From contig JABXHW010000065.1 in the NCBI GenBank assembly GCA_013373425.1, positions 1 through 50,118 of the forward strand: DNA of 50,118 bases, read 5' to 3'. The notes below the pieces were generated by a model. The model worked only from the letters and a program-made list of their open reading frames with translations. It had not been told where the DNA came from and made no database searches. Source of the DNA: Flavobacteriia bacterium. Lineage in GTDB: Bacteria; Bacteroidota; Bacteroidia; Flavobacteriales; Schleiferiaceae. Made by a program: the position numbers and the translations under genes. Positions 26,828 through 35,041 of the stretch are shown in pieces (the stretch's first letter is position 1; every line of letters begins with the position of its first letter).

Positions 26828-28303
26828 ATGGCGAAGGGATTAACTTCAAGGGCTCAAGATTACGCAAAATGGTACAACGAATTGGTCATTAAGGCTGATT
26901 TAGCTGAGAATTCAGCGGTTCGTGGATCAATGGTGATCAAGCCATATGGTTATGCCATCTGGGAGAAAATTCAAGGTGAGCTCGATAAAAGATTCAAGGA
27001 AACAGGTCACGAGAACGCTTACTTCCCGCTATTCATTCCTAAGTCGCACTTGAGTAGAGAAGCAGACCACGTAGAGGGATTTGCCAAAGAGTGTGCGGTT
27101 GTAACTCACTACAGATTGAAGAACGACCCGAATGGTAAAGGAGTAATAGTAGATGAGGATGCCAAACTTGAAGAAGAGTTGATCGTACGTCCTACTTCTG
27201 AAACCATCATTTGGGATACTTTCAAGAACTGGATTCAGAGCTATCGCAATTTGCCATTGAAGATCAATCAGTGGGCAAACGTTGTCCGTTGGGAGATGAG
27301 AACTCGCTTATTCTTGAGAACCGCCGAATTCCTTTGGCAAGAAGGGCATACCGCTCACGCCACGAAGGAAGAAGCCATTGAAGAGGCAGAATTGATTCTT
27401 GATCTCTATGCCGACTTCGCAGAGAAGTTCATGGCTATTCCAGTGATTCGTGGGGTTAAAAGTGCGAATGAGCGTTTTGCAGGAGCATTGGAAACCTATT
27501 GTATCGAGGCAATGATGCAGGATGGTAAAGCGCTTCAAGCCGGCACGAGTCACTTCTTAGGTCAGAACTTTGCGAAGGCATTCGATGTAACTTTTCAAGA
27601 TAAGAGCGGTAAGCTTGAGCATGTTTGGGCGACTAGCTGGGGAGTTTCAACACGCTTGATGGGAGCCCTGGTGATGACGCATTCCGATGATAACGGATTG
27701 GTATTGCCACCGAACTTAGCTCCAATTCAAGTTGTGATTGTTCCTATTTATAAAGGAGAAGAGCAGCTTGCTGAGATCAGTGAGGTAGCGAATAAGCTCA
27801 AGGCCGACCTTCAAGCTAAAGGGGTTTCGGTTAAATACGACGATAGAGACACATACAAGCCAGGATGGAAGTTCAATGAGTACGAACTCAAAGGAGTTCC
27901 TGTCCGCTTAGCTATCGGCCCTAAGGATTTGGAGAAGGGAACCGTTGAACTTGCTCGGAGAGATACTTTGACTAAAGAATATGTTGCAGTAGGCGACGTA
28001 GTTTCTAAAGTGGAAGGTCTTATGACTGAGATTCAAGACAACCTCTATAACAAGGCTCTCGCGTTCAGAGATGAGAATACCGTTGAGGTTGACACTTGGG
28101 ACGACTTTGTTGCGAGAATTGAAGGAGAAGGTGGATTCGTTAGTGCGCATTGGGACGGTACACCTGAAACAGAAGATAAAATCAAGGATGCCACCAAGGC
28201 AACGATTCGTTGTATTCCTTTGGAAGGTGAAGAAGAGGAAGGAAAATGTATCTTTAGTGGAGCCCCTTCAAAGCGTAGGGTGCTATTCGCTAAAGCGTAT
28301 TGA
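26828..28303 (+). CDS. proS: Prolyl-tRNA synthetase, archaeal/eukaryal-type short form
   Basis: Class II synthetase that charges tRNA-Pro. 491 residues from ATG 26828 ([23 protein letters not shown]), preceded by AAAGGAAG as a possible ribosome site. [16 protein letters not shown] and [13 protein letters not shown] (motif 2 region) and [17 protein letters not shown] belong to the form without the bacterial editing insertion, with the extra C-terminal domain ([17 protein letters not shown]) that is typical of the ProS-3/archaeal type. The upstream in-frame 24 codons contain no start as good and overlap the divergent promoter region. It is followed four bases later by an unknown gene that contains a terminator-like hairpin. 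Confidence 0.98.
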   Translation: MAKGLTSRAQDYAKWYNELVIKADLAENSAVRGSMVIKPYGYAIWEKIQGELDKRFKETGHENAYFPLFIPKSHLSREADHVEGFAKECAVVTHYRLKNDPNGKGVIVDEDAKLEEELIVRPTSETIIWDTFKNWIQSYRNLPLKINQWANVVRWEMRTRLFLRTAEFLWQEGHTAHATKEEAIEEAELILDLYADFAEKFMAIPVIRGVKSANERFAGALETYCIEAMMQDGKALQAGTSHFLGQNFAKAFDVTFQDKSGKLEHVWATSWGVSTRLMGALVMTHSDDNGLVLPPNLAPIQVVIVPIYKGEEQLAEISEVANKLKADLQAKGVSVKYDDRDTYKPGWKFNEYELKGVPVRLAIGPKDLEKGTVELARRDTLTKEYVAVGDVVSKVEGLMTEIQDNLYNKALAFRDENTVEVDTWDDFVARIEGEGGFVSAHWDGTPETEDKIKDATKATIRCIPLEGEEEEGKCIFSGAPSKRRVLFAKAY

Positions 28304-28306
28304 TAC

Positions 28307-28996
28307 ATGACCACTCCATCTTGTAATCCACAAATACTCGAGCTGCTTAGTACTAAGTCCAGTACTAAGCAGCTCGTTTTTCGTAAAACGGCCGATGTTT
28401 TCCGTGAGTTCAAGGAGCAACTTAAACAGATAGCGGACGAACTCAATCAGAACATTTGCAACATCGACGCATCCGTGGTTGTCGACTTCAAGGATAGGGG
28501 AGAGTATGAAGCGGAAATACGTTTCAGTGGTGATGTTATCATCTTCCAAATGCACACTAACGTGTTCACCTTCGAGAAGACTCACGGAATTTGGAAGAAC
28601 AGCTACGTTAGAGAAGATAACATGCGAGCCTACTTTGGCATGATCAACATGTTTAATTTCCTAACGGATAGCCTTAAGTACAATCGCCTTGGAGATATGG
28701 GGCTTCTCATCGGAAGGATATTCGTGAATCGAGATGACCATTTCTTCGTAGAAGGGAAACGTCAATTCGGATATCAGTTCAATAATGTTGCAGGGGATTT
28801 ACTCGAAGCAGATAAAATCCGACAGATTGTTGAGATGGCAATTGTGTACGCACTGGACTTCGATTTGACCACGCCGGACTTCAATTCACAACGGGCGGTT
28901 ACGGTTCAGCAAATTCAATCTATAAGTAGCGACTTAAAAAATAGTACGTCCAAGAAGCTGGGTTTCAAGTTTAAAGCACAAAACACCCCGAAATAG
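28307..28996 (+). CDS. Conserved protein of unknown function
   Basis: 229 residues, no signal peptide, no membrane segment. It is alpha/beta in character with TKQLVFRKTADVFREFKEQLKQIADEL (helical), VVDFKDRGEYEAEIRFSGDVIIFQMHTNVFTFEK (strands), then LGDMGLLIGRIFVNRDDHFFVEGKRQFGYQFNN. I have an impression of similar proteins in other Bacteroidota beginning with a K-T-K-S-x-x-K-Q-L-V-Y/F-R segment, which would make the N-terminal region real. A perfect 16-pair hairpin with a T run lies at codons 11-24. The next Met in frame is residue 82, so a downstream start would lose the helical region. It starts four bases after proS. Confidence 0.72.
   Translation: MTTPSCNPQILELLSTKSSTKQLVFRKTADVFREFKEQLKQIADELNQNICNIDASVVVDFKDRGEYEAEIRFSGDVIIFQMHTNVFTFEKTHGIWKNSYVREDNMRAYFGMINMFNFLTDSLKYNRLGDMGLLIGRIFVNRDDHFFVEGKRQFGYQFNNVAGDLLEADKIRQIVEMAIVYALDFDLTTPDFNSQRAVTVQQIQSISSDLKNSTSKKLGFKFKAQNTPK
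28339..28381 (+). terminator. Perfect hairpin with T run inside the gene after proS
   Basis: CGAGCTGCTTAGTACT (28339-28354) and AGTACTAAGCAGCTCG (28361-28376) form a perfect 16-pair stem with the six-base loop AAGTCC, followed by TTTTT at 28377-28381. It has all features of an intrinsic terminator for proS, 36 bases after its stop. It also lies within the first 25 codons of the next reading frame, so it may act as an attenuator between the two genes. Confidence 0.8.
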
Positions 28997-29020
28997 GACG
29001 AAAAAATATTTGCAAAGGTG

Positions 29021-29050
29021 TTGCGGGATTGAAAAACGATGTTACCTTTG
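29021..29050 (+). promoter_or_regulatory. Promoter for tRNA-Glu and rpsT
   Basis: TTG at 29021-29023, a 19-base spacer and TACCTTTG at 29043-29050 match the Bacteroidota sigma-A promoter (TTG-N19-TAnnTTTG). It is followed by CACCCGC, a sequence often seen at strong tRNA and rRNA starts in this phylum. It lies 40 bases upstream of the tRNA gene. Confidence 0.85.
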
Positions 29051-29090
29051 CACCCGCAAACGACACAAACGAAGTGTTCTTTAACATTTT

Positions 29091-29164
29091 GGCCCGTTCG
29101 TCTAGCGGTCCAGGACATCGCCCTTTCACGGCGAAGATCACGGGTTCGAATCCCGTACGGGTCA
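29091..29164 (+). tRNA. tRNA-Glu (anticodon TTC)
   Basis: 74 bases. Acceptor GGCCCGT pairs with ACGGGTC (one G-T pair), followed by discriminator A and no encoded CCA. The anticodon arm is CGCC-CTTTCAC-GGCG, giving the anticodon TTC. The T arm ACGGG-TTCGAAT-CCCGT carries the invariant TTCGA. A strong promoter lies just upstream and rpsT 33 bases downstream. An AGTTTTT/AAAAACT inverted repeat at 29168-29182 in the short spacer may be a processing site. Confidence 0.97.
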
Positions 29165-29197
29165 CAAAGTTTTTAAAAAACTGAAGGAATTTTAATT

Positions 29198-29449
29198 ATG
29201 GCTAATCACAAGTCTGCTTTAAAGCGTGTACGTCAAACGGCAAAACGTCGTGTACACAACGCGTACTACCACAAGACAACTCGCAACGCGATTCGTCGTC
29301 TTCGTGCGAATACCGACAAAACTGATGCTTCTGCGAAGCTTCCATCTGTTATCGCTATGATTGACAAGTTGGCTAAGCGCAACATCATCCACAAGAACAA
29401 AGCATCGAACTTGAAGTCGAGCCTAACCAAGCACGTGAACGCTTTGTAA
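29198..29449 (+). CDS. rpsT: 30S ribosomal protein S20
   Basis: 83 residues, highly basic. MANHKSALKRVRQTAKRRVHNAYYHKTTRNAIRRLR is the typical S20 start, and ALLPSVIAMIDKLAKRNIIHKNKASNLKSSLTKHVN-like helices complete the bundle (here AKLPSVIAMIDKLAKRN). It binds 16S rRNA early in 30S assembly. AAGGAATTTT before the ATG is a plausible ribosome site. It is apparently cotranscribed with tRNA-Glu and ends at a strong terminator. Confidence 0.98.
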   Translation: MANHKSALKRVRQTAKRRVHNAYYHKTTRNAIRRLRANTDKTDASAKLPSVIAMIDKLAKRNIIHKNKASNLKSSLTKHVNAL

Positions 29450-29471
29450 GCCTCACTGAACGGAATTGAAG

Positions 29472-29500
29472 AACCCCGGCCTATGGTCGGGGTTTTTTTT
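29472..29500 (+). terminator. Rho-independent terminator after rpsT
   Basis: AACCCCGGCC (29472-29481) pairs with GGTCGGGGTT (29485-29494), a ten-pair stem with one G-T pair and a three-base loop, followed by eight T (29493-29500). It lies 22 bases after the rpsT stop. Confidence 0.94.
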
Positions 29501-29570
29501 ATATCCGTATGTATACGTTTACCTCACGACTAATTACTTACATGTTCTTCACCTTTGAGAAAAGGGTGAT

Positions 29571-30281
29571 ATGAAAGAAGAAGAGAACGTAAGTATCCAA
29601 AAGCTCCAAGCAGATGAACGTCCGCGAGAGCGAATGCTTCAACTGGGGCGGTCCATTCTAGCAGACACTGAACTTCTGGCCATCTTGATAGGTTCGGGTT
29701 CCAAATCAAAATCAGCCATAGCATTGGCGCGCGAGCTTCTCACTATTTCTGGTGGCTTGAACGCTCTGGCGCGTTGGCAAGTTGAAGACTATCTACGAGT
29801 GAAGGGAATCGGTGAGGCAAAAGCCATTCGCATGCTCGCGACTTTCGAGTTGGGACGTCGCTTCCCTCTCGATTTGTCCCGGCAAGTTTCAAATATCAAG
29901 AACTCCGCAAACGCCTACGAACAGTTCTTACCCGTACTAGCAGACCTAAGACATGAAGAGTTCTGGGTGCTCTATCTAAGCAATGCCAATCGCGTCATAG
30001 CCCGAGAGAAGCTTTCTCAGGGAGGAATGACCGGAACTGTCACAGATATCAGGATACTCTTCAGAAAGGCTTTGCAATGGCACGCCACAGGAGTAATCCT
30101 AGGTCACAACCACCCTAGCGGAAACTTAGAGCCGAGTTCTGCCGATATGAAGCTCACACGGAAAATTTCAGAGGCAGGTAAGCTGATGGACATATTCGTT
30201 CTCGATCATCTCATTCTCACCCCGAACGATTATGTTAGCTTTGCGGATGAAGGCTGGATTGTATCCAGAGATACGTTGTAA
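29571..30281 (+). CDS. radC: RadC family protein (JAB/MPN metalloprotease-like domain)
   Basis: 236 residues. An N-terminal helix-hairpin-helix-like region (LLAILIGSGSKSKSAIALARELL and LRVKGIGEAKAIRMLATFELGRR) precedes a JAB domain with GVILGHNHPSGNLEPSSADMKLT, which carries the H-x-H-x7-S-x2-D zinc motif. RadC was named for DNA repair, but its real activity is unresolved. Start at ATG 29571. It is the first gene of a run of closely spaced plus-strand genes; wecB begins 12 bases after its stop. Confidence 0.95.
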   Translation: MKEEENVSIQKLQADERPRERMLQLGRSILADTELLAILIGSGSKSKSAIALARELLTISGGLNALARWQVEDYLRVKGIGEAKAIRMLATFELGRRFPLDLSRQVSNIKNSANAYEQFLPVLADLRHEEFWVLYLSNANRVIAREKLSQGGMTGTVTDIRILFRKALQWHATGVILGHNHPSGNLEPSSADMKLTRKISEAGKLMDIFVLDHLILTPNDYVSFADEGWIVSRDTL

Positions 30282-30293
30282 GTAGAGTATTAA

Positions 30294-31403
30294 ATGAGCA
30301 AACTCAAGGTGGCTAATTTGGTCGGTGCACGACCGCAGTTTATTAAGGCATCTGCAATTTCAAGAGTTCTTCGCCAGCATTCAGGAGAAGTGGAAGAAAT
30401 TCTTATTCATAGCGGACAACACTACGACAGCTCCATGTCGGATGTATTCTTTGATGAATTAGAGATTACCCCGCCCAAGTATCATCTAGAAGTTGGTTCT
30501 GGTACGCATAGCGAGCAAACGGCCAATATTTTAGTTGCATTAGAGAAGGTGCTATTGGCTGAAAAACCGGATGCTCTTGTCGTATATGGAGATACCAATA
30601 CTACACTTGCTGGAGGAATAGTAGCCGCCAAGCTGAACATTCCTATCGCCCATGTTGAAGCGGGACTGCGATCTTTCAACATGCGTATGCCAGAGGAAAT
30701 CAATAGAAAGGCAGTTGATCACTTATCAAAGTGGCTTTTTTGCCCAACACAGAGAGCGGTTGACCTACTCCATGAAGAAGGGATTGGACGCAGAATTTCA
30801 GATAAAGGGAAATCGGAGTCGTACGTGTTGAATACTGGTGATGTGATGCTAGATGTGGCAAATTGGGCTAGTAATGATTTGTCTGTTAAAGTAGAGCGTC
30901 CTGATTCAGTATATGCCGTATTCACTCTGCACAGGGATTTCAATACGGACAATCCCGAAAGACTGAGTAGAATTTTAGAGGGAGTTGCGTCTCTGTCCAA
31001 GGAAACTCCAGTAGTATTCCCTGTTCATCCTCGAACTGCAAAGGCAATGACAAAGCTTCAAGAGCAGATGTTGATCGATGCCGGGTGTGATCTACGATCA
31101 CCTTTGGCCTATAAGTCACTTATGAAACTCGTGAAGCATTCTTCTTTGGTGATTACCGATTCAGGAGGACTTCAGAAGGAAGCTTATTTTCTCCAAAAAC
31201 CCGTTGTGATTCCAAGAGCTGAAACAGAATGGATGGAGATGGTAGATATTGGATGTGCAACCTTAGTGGATGATGATTCTAGCGCTTTGGCATCCAAATC
31301 GAGAAGCTTTATTCATCGACCTCCTACGGAGTACCCGAGTTTATATGGAGACGGCCGTAGTGCGGAGATTATGGTTTCTTCCATACTGAGTTATTTCTCA
31401 TGA
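30294..31403 (+). CDS. wecB: UDP-N-acetylglucosamine 2-epimerase, non-hydrolysing
   Basis: 369 residues, GT-B-like fold. Makes UDP-ManNAc from UDP-GlcNAc for envelope polysaccharides. LVGARPQFIKASAISR at the N-terminus, HVEAGLRSFNMRMPEEINRKAVDHLS (catalytic acidic residues), FTLHRDFNTDNPERL (catalytic His; the usual form is HRAENTD or HREN) and ITDSGGLQKEAYFLQKPVVIPR (UDP binding) identify the family. The next gene overlaps its stop (ATGA). With the downstream deacetylase and FemAB-like genes it forms a compact envelope-sugar operon. Confidence 0.95.
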   Translation: MSKLKVANLVGARPQFIKASAISRVLRQHSGEVEEILIHSGQHYDSSMSDVFFDELEITPPKYHLEVGSGTHSEQTANILVALEKVLLAEKPDALVVYGDTNTTLAGGIVAAKLNIPIAHVEAGLRSFNMRMPEEINRKAVDHLSKWLFCPTQRAVDLLHEEGIGRRISDKGKSESYVLNTGDVMLDVANWASNDLSVKVERPDSVYAVFTLHRDFNTDNPERLSRILEGVASLSKETPVVFPVHPRTAKAMTKLQEQMLIDAGCDLRSPLAYKSLMKLVKHSSLVITDSGGLQKEAYFLQKPVVIPRAETEWMEMVDIGCATLVDDDSSALASKSRSFIHRPPTEYPSLYGDGRSAEIMVSSILSYFS

Positions 31404-31801
31404 TAGCATCGGATCGAGAACTTCACGAACGACCCAACGGTGTCTGGAGCTTAAGAATGGCAGAGCTCAATAAGCGCCTATTCTTCAATGCCTACGTATC
31501 TCGCATCGATGAAGTAGCGCATAAGCGTGCCATCATGGAAGCAGAGTCGTTTCTCGCCCGCAATGCCGATACTCCGAAAGAAGGCGAGAGTAAGCTCCTC
31601 ATTGCGTGGAAAAAGAATCCGCCTTCCACCAAAAAAGAATGGCAGCGATGGATAGCCATTCATCAACAACACTTGTTTCTTTCGGACGATTTACGCGGAG
31701 GTTTTCTCCGCTCTTTCCCGGCATTGAAGAAGAGTGAGCAAAAAGCCGACATCGAACTCACACGATTATTTTACGAGGCTCTGCGTCAATTCTCTTTCTG
31801 A
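31400..31801 (+). CDS. Protein of unknown function in the wecB operon
   Basis: 133 residues, starting at the ATG that overlaps the wecB stop by four bases; a second ATG at residue 20 (MAELNKRLFFN) is an alternative. Charged and helical, without signal or membrane segments: LNKRLFFNAYVSRIDEVAHKRAIMEAESFLAR and WKKNPPSTKKEWQRWIAIHQQHLFLSDD. No family recognised. Translational coupling to wecB and a deacetylase gene 18 bases downstream suggest a role in the same pathway, perhaps as an accessory protein. Confidence 0.65.
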   Translation: MIASDRELHERPNGVWSLRMAELNKRLFFNAYVSRIDEVAHKRAIMEAESFLARNADTPKEGESKLLIAWKKNPPSTKKEWQRWIAIHQQHLFLSDDLRGGFLRSFPALKKSEQKADIELTRLFYEALRQFSF

Positions 31802-31819
31802 TTTTAGCATCTTCGCACT

Positions 31820-33130
31820 ATGCGCGTATATGTTGATCGACTAACTCCAAGAGTCCACTATGCGGTGGAATTAATCCTCCGTGAGCTGTTGCTTGCTGAA
31901 GAGGTGCGCATCACCGACGACTGGAATAAGTTCGAACAGTATGAAGGACCGAGATTAATCTATGGTCGCAAGCAGATCGAAGGAGTTCCTTCAATCTATA
32001 ACGTTGAGTTGCTCTATGAAAAAGACATCTATGAGCAAGAAATATCAGTGCAACGAGGAGAGAATGAAGTTCCTTACTTCTTCTCAACAGGTGGACAGAG
32101 CGCAATGCCATTTGACGTATTTGCCGCCTCCTTCTATTTAGTTTCAAGATACGAGGAGTACCTGCCGCACATCAGTGATGCGCACGATCGCTTCCCTGCT
32201 GAAGAAAGCCTCGCCTTCAAGCATGATTTTTTACAAGTACCCGTGGTCGACCATTGGGCGCTTCAACTGAAATCGATATTGCTTGAAGCTGATACCCGTT
32301 GGGATTTTGGCGATAGAGCTTATAAATACATCCCTACTATTGATGTTGATAATCTCTATGCTTACAAAGGCAAGGGAGGATTTAGAACGTTGGGCGGATT
32401 TGCTAAGGATTTCTACCAATTCAACTTCTTGAATGCCTTCAATCGCTTCCGCTCCTTAATCGGAATTAAAAAAGATCCCTACGATACATTCGAATTTCAA
32501 AGGGAGCTCTTTTTGGAGCACGGGCTTACAGCGAAATACTTTATTCTCTTTAGCGAGTTTGGAGAATTTGATAGAAACCTGCCCATGTATAGCCGAAGAT
32601 TGCATGAATCGGTTCGTGCGTTCAACGACTTCTTTGATGTGGGTATTCACCCTAGTTACGGGAGTCACCAAGGGCAAAGACGTCTAGAGAAAGAAATTCG
32701 AGGCTTGGAAGAAGCGCTTCGCTCTCCAGTGCGAGAATCGCGACAACATTTCCTCAAACTAAAGATGCCCGGTACGTTTCGTCAGCTAGTTGATTTGGGG
32801 ATAACCGACGACTACACCATGGGCTATGCTAGTGAACTTGGATTTCGTGCCGGAACATGCACACCATTCAAGTTCTATGACCTTGAGATGGAAACAACGC
32901 TCCCCTTGAAAATGCACCCATTCGTTATGATGGATGGAACACTCATTTATTACCAGAATGTGAGTGCTGCAGATGCGTGGGAACATATCGCTCCACTCAT
33001 AGACCAAGTGAAGGCTGTCAATGGAGAACTCATTACCGTTTGGCATAATCGAATTTTCTCAGAGTCTGAACCCGAATGGGAAGGATGGAACGCCATTCTG
33101 AAGAGAATTATCAATCACGCTAAGGCATGA
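31820..33130 (+). CDS. Polysaccharide deacetylase family protein (NodB-like)
   Basis: 436 residues, no signal peptide. An N-terminal domain of about 150 residues precedes the deacetylase barrel. YIPTIDVDNLYAYKGKGG near 170-187 holds the Asp pair of the first motif (the base and a metal ligand). FDVGIHPSYGSHQG near 273 is the H-x3-S/H metal motif, and FRAGTCTPFKFYD the later conserved loop. Such enzymes remove N-acetyl groups from GlcNAc polymers, or act on lipid-linked sugars. A cytoplasmic location together with wecB and a FemAB-like gene suggests action on a precursor. The FemAB-like gene overlaps its stop by four bases. Confidence 0.82.
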   Translation: MRVYVDRLTPRVHYAVELILRELLLAEEVRITDDWNKFEQYEGPRLIYGRKQIEGVPSIYNVELLYEKDIYEQEISVQRGENEVPYFFSTGGQSAMPFDVFAASFYLVSRYEEYLPHISDAHDRFPAEESLAFKHDFLQVPVVDHWALQLKSILLEADTRWDFGDRAYKYIPTIDVDNLYAYKGKGGFRTLGGFAKDFYQFNFLNAFNRFRSLIGIKKDPYDTFEFQRELFLEHGLTAKYFILFSEFGEFDRNLPMYSRRLHESVRAFNDFFDVGIHPSYGSHQGQRRLEKEIRGLEEALRSPVRESRQHFLKLKMPGTFRQLVDLGITDDYTMGYASELGFRAGTCTPFKFYDLEMETTLPLKMHPFVMMDGTLIYYQNVSAADAWEHIAPLIDQVKAVNGELITVWHNRIFSESEPEWEGWNAILKRIINHAKA

Positions 33131-34047
33131 ATCAGGTGCGCTACATTTCAGCCGGCGACCTCGATGTTGACAAATGGGATGCCTGTGTACACTCCGATCC
33201 AGAGCCGCTTATCTACAATACTTCTTGGTACCTCGATACGCTAGGAGACGATTGGGATGGACTTGTATTTGGCGATTATCTTGCAGTGATGCCGGTGGTA
33301 CATGGGAAGAAATGGAGACAAACCTACGTTTACCGCCCGTTTGGAGTACAGCAACAGGGCATTAGTGGCCAAGGAGCGGATGATGCTCAACTAGTCTACT
33401 CTTTTCTAGAGGTTCTTACTTCAAAGTATCGGTACTGTGAGGTCTACTTGAATCACACCAATCCGTCGGAACGTCTTCCGAAACATTGGAGCGATTCAGA
33501 AAAGGTAAATCTGGTACTTCCGATTTCCGGAAGCTATGAGAATCTCTACGAGAATTTCTCGAAGAATACGAAACGCAATATCAAGAAAGCGAAGAAGCAC
33601 AAGTTCACTGTGTTTGAGCATGATCCTCCAGATGTGTTGATTCGACTGTTTCAAGAAAATCAAGGCAAGAAGTACAAAGTGGATGATGACTTCTTTCGGG
33701 TGATGCGCCATTTAATGCATGTGCTTCTCCACAAGCGTAGAGCAGTACTTTGGACCCTTCATGATGAGCGCAATTCGCCTGTGGCCGGAATTTTTGTAGT
33801 AGAGTACAAGGGAAGAGCAACTTTGCTTTTCTCTGCTATGGACGATTACGGAAGGGAGCATGGAGCAATGGCTCATCTCATCAATGAATACCTCGTTATG
33901 GCAAGTGGTCACGTTATACTCTTCGATTTTGAAGGAAGCAATGAGCCTGGACTTGAAAGATTCTACAAGGGATTCGGCGCTGTTCATCGAAACTATTCTT
34001 TCCTGAAGTACAATAGACTTCCCCTTCCTTTCCGCTGGTTTAAATAG
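33127..34047 (+). CDS. FemAB/GNAT-like acyltransferase
   Basis: 306 residues. PLIYNTSWYLDTL at the N-terminus, NLYENFSKNTKRNIKKAKKHKFTV (a conserved K-T-R-R/N-I-x-K-A-x-K-x-G-like helix) and later VAGIFVVEYKGRATLLFSAMDDYGREHGAMAHLINEYLVMASG match the BioF2-like/FemAB acetyltransferase fold (PF13480 type), which transfers amino acids or acyl groups to envelope precursors. FEGSNEPGLERFYKGFGA is the usual C-terminal motif. The donor is unknown. It is coupled to the deacetylase gene (ATGA), so N-deacetylation followed by acylation of the freed amine is an attractive but unproven scheme. Confidence 0.8.
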   Translation: MNQVRYISAGDLDVDKWDACVHSDPEPLIYNTSWYLDTLGDDWDGLVFGDYLAVMPVVHGKKWRQTYVYRPFGVQQQGISGQGADDAQLVYSFLEVLTSKYRYCEVYLNHTNPSERLPKHWSDSEKVNLVLPISGSYENLYENFSKNTKRNIKKAKKHKFTVFEHDPPDVLIRLFQENQGKKYKVDDDFFRVMRHLMHVLLHKRRAVLWTLHDERNSPVAGIFVVEYKGRATLLFSAMDDYGREHGAMAHLINEYLVMASGHVILFDFEGSNEPGLERFYKGFGAVHRNYSFLKYNRLPLPFRWFK

Positions 34048-34061
34048 GATATCATTGAGGT

Positions 34062-34086
34062 TATCAATAACTTTGAGATATTGATA
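34062..34086 (+). promoter_or_regulatory. Inverted repeat over the oxyR promoter
   Basis: TATCAATA (34062-34069) and TATTGATA (34079-34086) are perfect inverted 8-mers with a nine-base spacer. A TAACTTTG (TAnnTTTG) -7 box occupies 34068-34075 inside the repeat. LysR-type regulators bind dyads of this kind near their own start (ATG 34109), so it is a good candidate for OxyR autoregulation. Confidence 0.65.
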
Positions 34087-34108
34087 GACAACCATTGAAA
34101 CTGGAAGA

Positions 34109-35041
34109 ATGACTACCGTACAATTGCACTACATCGTAGAGTTGGACAATCATCGACACTTTGCGAGAGCCGCAGAAGCTTGTCACGTTACCCAGCCTAC
34201 CTTGAGTATGCAGGTTCACAAGTTAGAAGAGGAGCTTGGCGTATTGATTTTCGATCGTTCCAAACAACCTGTTACTCCTACCGAAATAGGAAAGCGAATC
34301 ATTGAGCAAGCGCGTATCGTTCTTCACGAAATGGGTCGAATCGATCAGATTACCCAAGAGGCCATGGGCAATTTCGAAGGTGAATTCTATCTAGGAATCA
34401 TTCCTACCATAGCACCAGCCTTGCTTCACAGAATATTGCCAAAACTCAGATCAGCGCTTCCGGGTGTTAAGTTCGTAGTTGAAGAATTACAAACGGAAGT
34501 CATTATTGACAGACTGAGAAAGGACCAACTGGATGCAGGCATATTGGCGACTCCACTAGATGAACGAGGTATCATCGAGCGCCCGATGTACTACGAGCCT
34601 TTCATGGCATTCATTCCTGAGAATCACCGATTGGGTAAGGAGAGTTTCATTACGAACTCGGAGCTTAAAATCAATGATCTTTTGCTTTTGAATGAAGGCC
34701 ACTGCTTCAGAAATAGTGTGCTCAATCTTTGCGATCAATCGGATGAAAGAGAGGAGAAAGCTTTACGACTGGAAAGTGGAAACTTTGAAACGCTTATTCG
34801 ACTTGCTCGTCAGGGATACGGAATGACCTTGCTTCCATACCTCACTGCACTCGATTTATCCGAAGAACTCCAAACCCTTGTTAAGCCAATCGCAGAACCT
34901 CGACCGACGCGTGAGGTAAGCGTAGTTTACAGCCGGACACAACTCAAGATTGGTGTGATTGAAAAGATGATTGCCTCCATCCTTGCTTCAATTCCTAAGA
35001 AGCTCATCGAGGAGAAGCATCATGTTATCGCTCCAGTTTAG
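34109..35041 (+). CDS. oxyR: LysR-type hydrogen peroxide regulator OxyR
   Basis: 310 residues. The N-terminal helix-turn-helix region (FARAAEACHVTQPTLSMQVHKLEEELGVLIFDR, about 18-50) is followed by a substrate-like sensing domain. The two redox cysteines sit in NEGHCFRNSVLNLCDQ at positions 199 and 208, the same numbers as in E. coli OxyR, so a peroxide-driven disulfide switch is very likely. Targets probably include catalase, Dps or alkyl hydroperoxide reductase genes, none of which are in this window. An inverted repeat covers its promoter. The convergent transporter gene overlaps its stop by four bases. Confidence 0.94.
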   Translation: MTTVQLHYIVELDNHRHFARAAEACHVTQPTLSMQVHKLEEELGVLIFDRSKQPVTPTEIGKRIIEQARIVLHEMGRIDQITQEAMGNFEGEFYLGIIPTIAPALLHRILPKLRSALPGVKFVVEELQTEVIIDRLRKDQLDAGILATPLDERGIIERPMYYEPFMAFIPENHRLGKESFITNSELKINDLLLLNEGHCFRNSVLNLCDQSDEREEKALRLESGNFETLIRLARQGYGMTLLPYLTALDLSEELQTLVKPIAEPRPTREVSVVYSRTQLKIGVIEKMIASILASIPKKLIEEKHHVIAPV

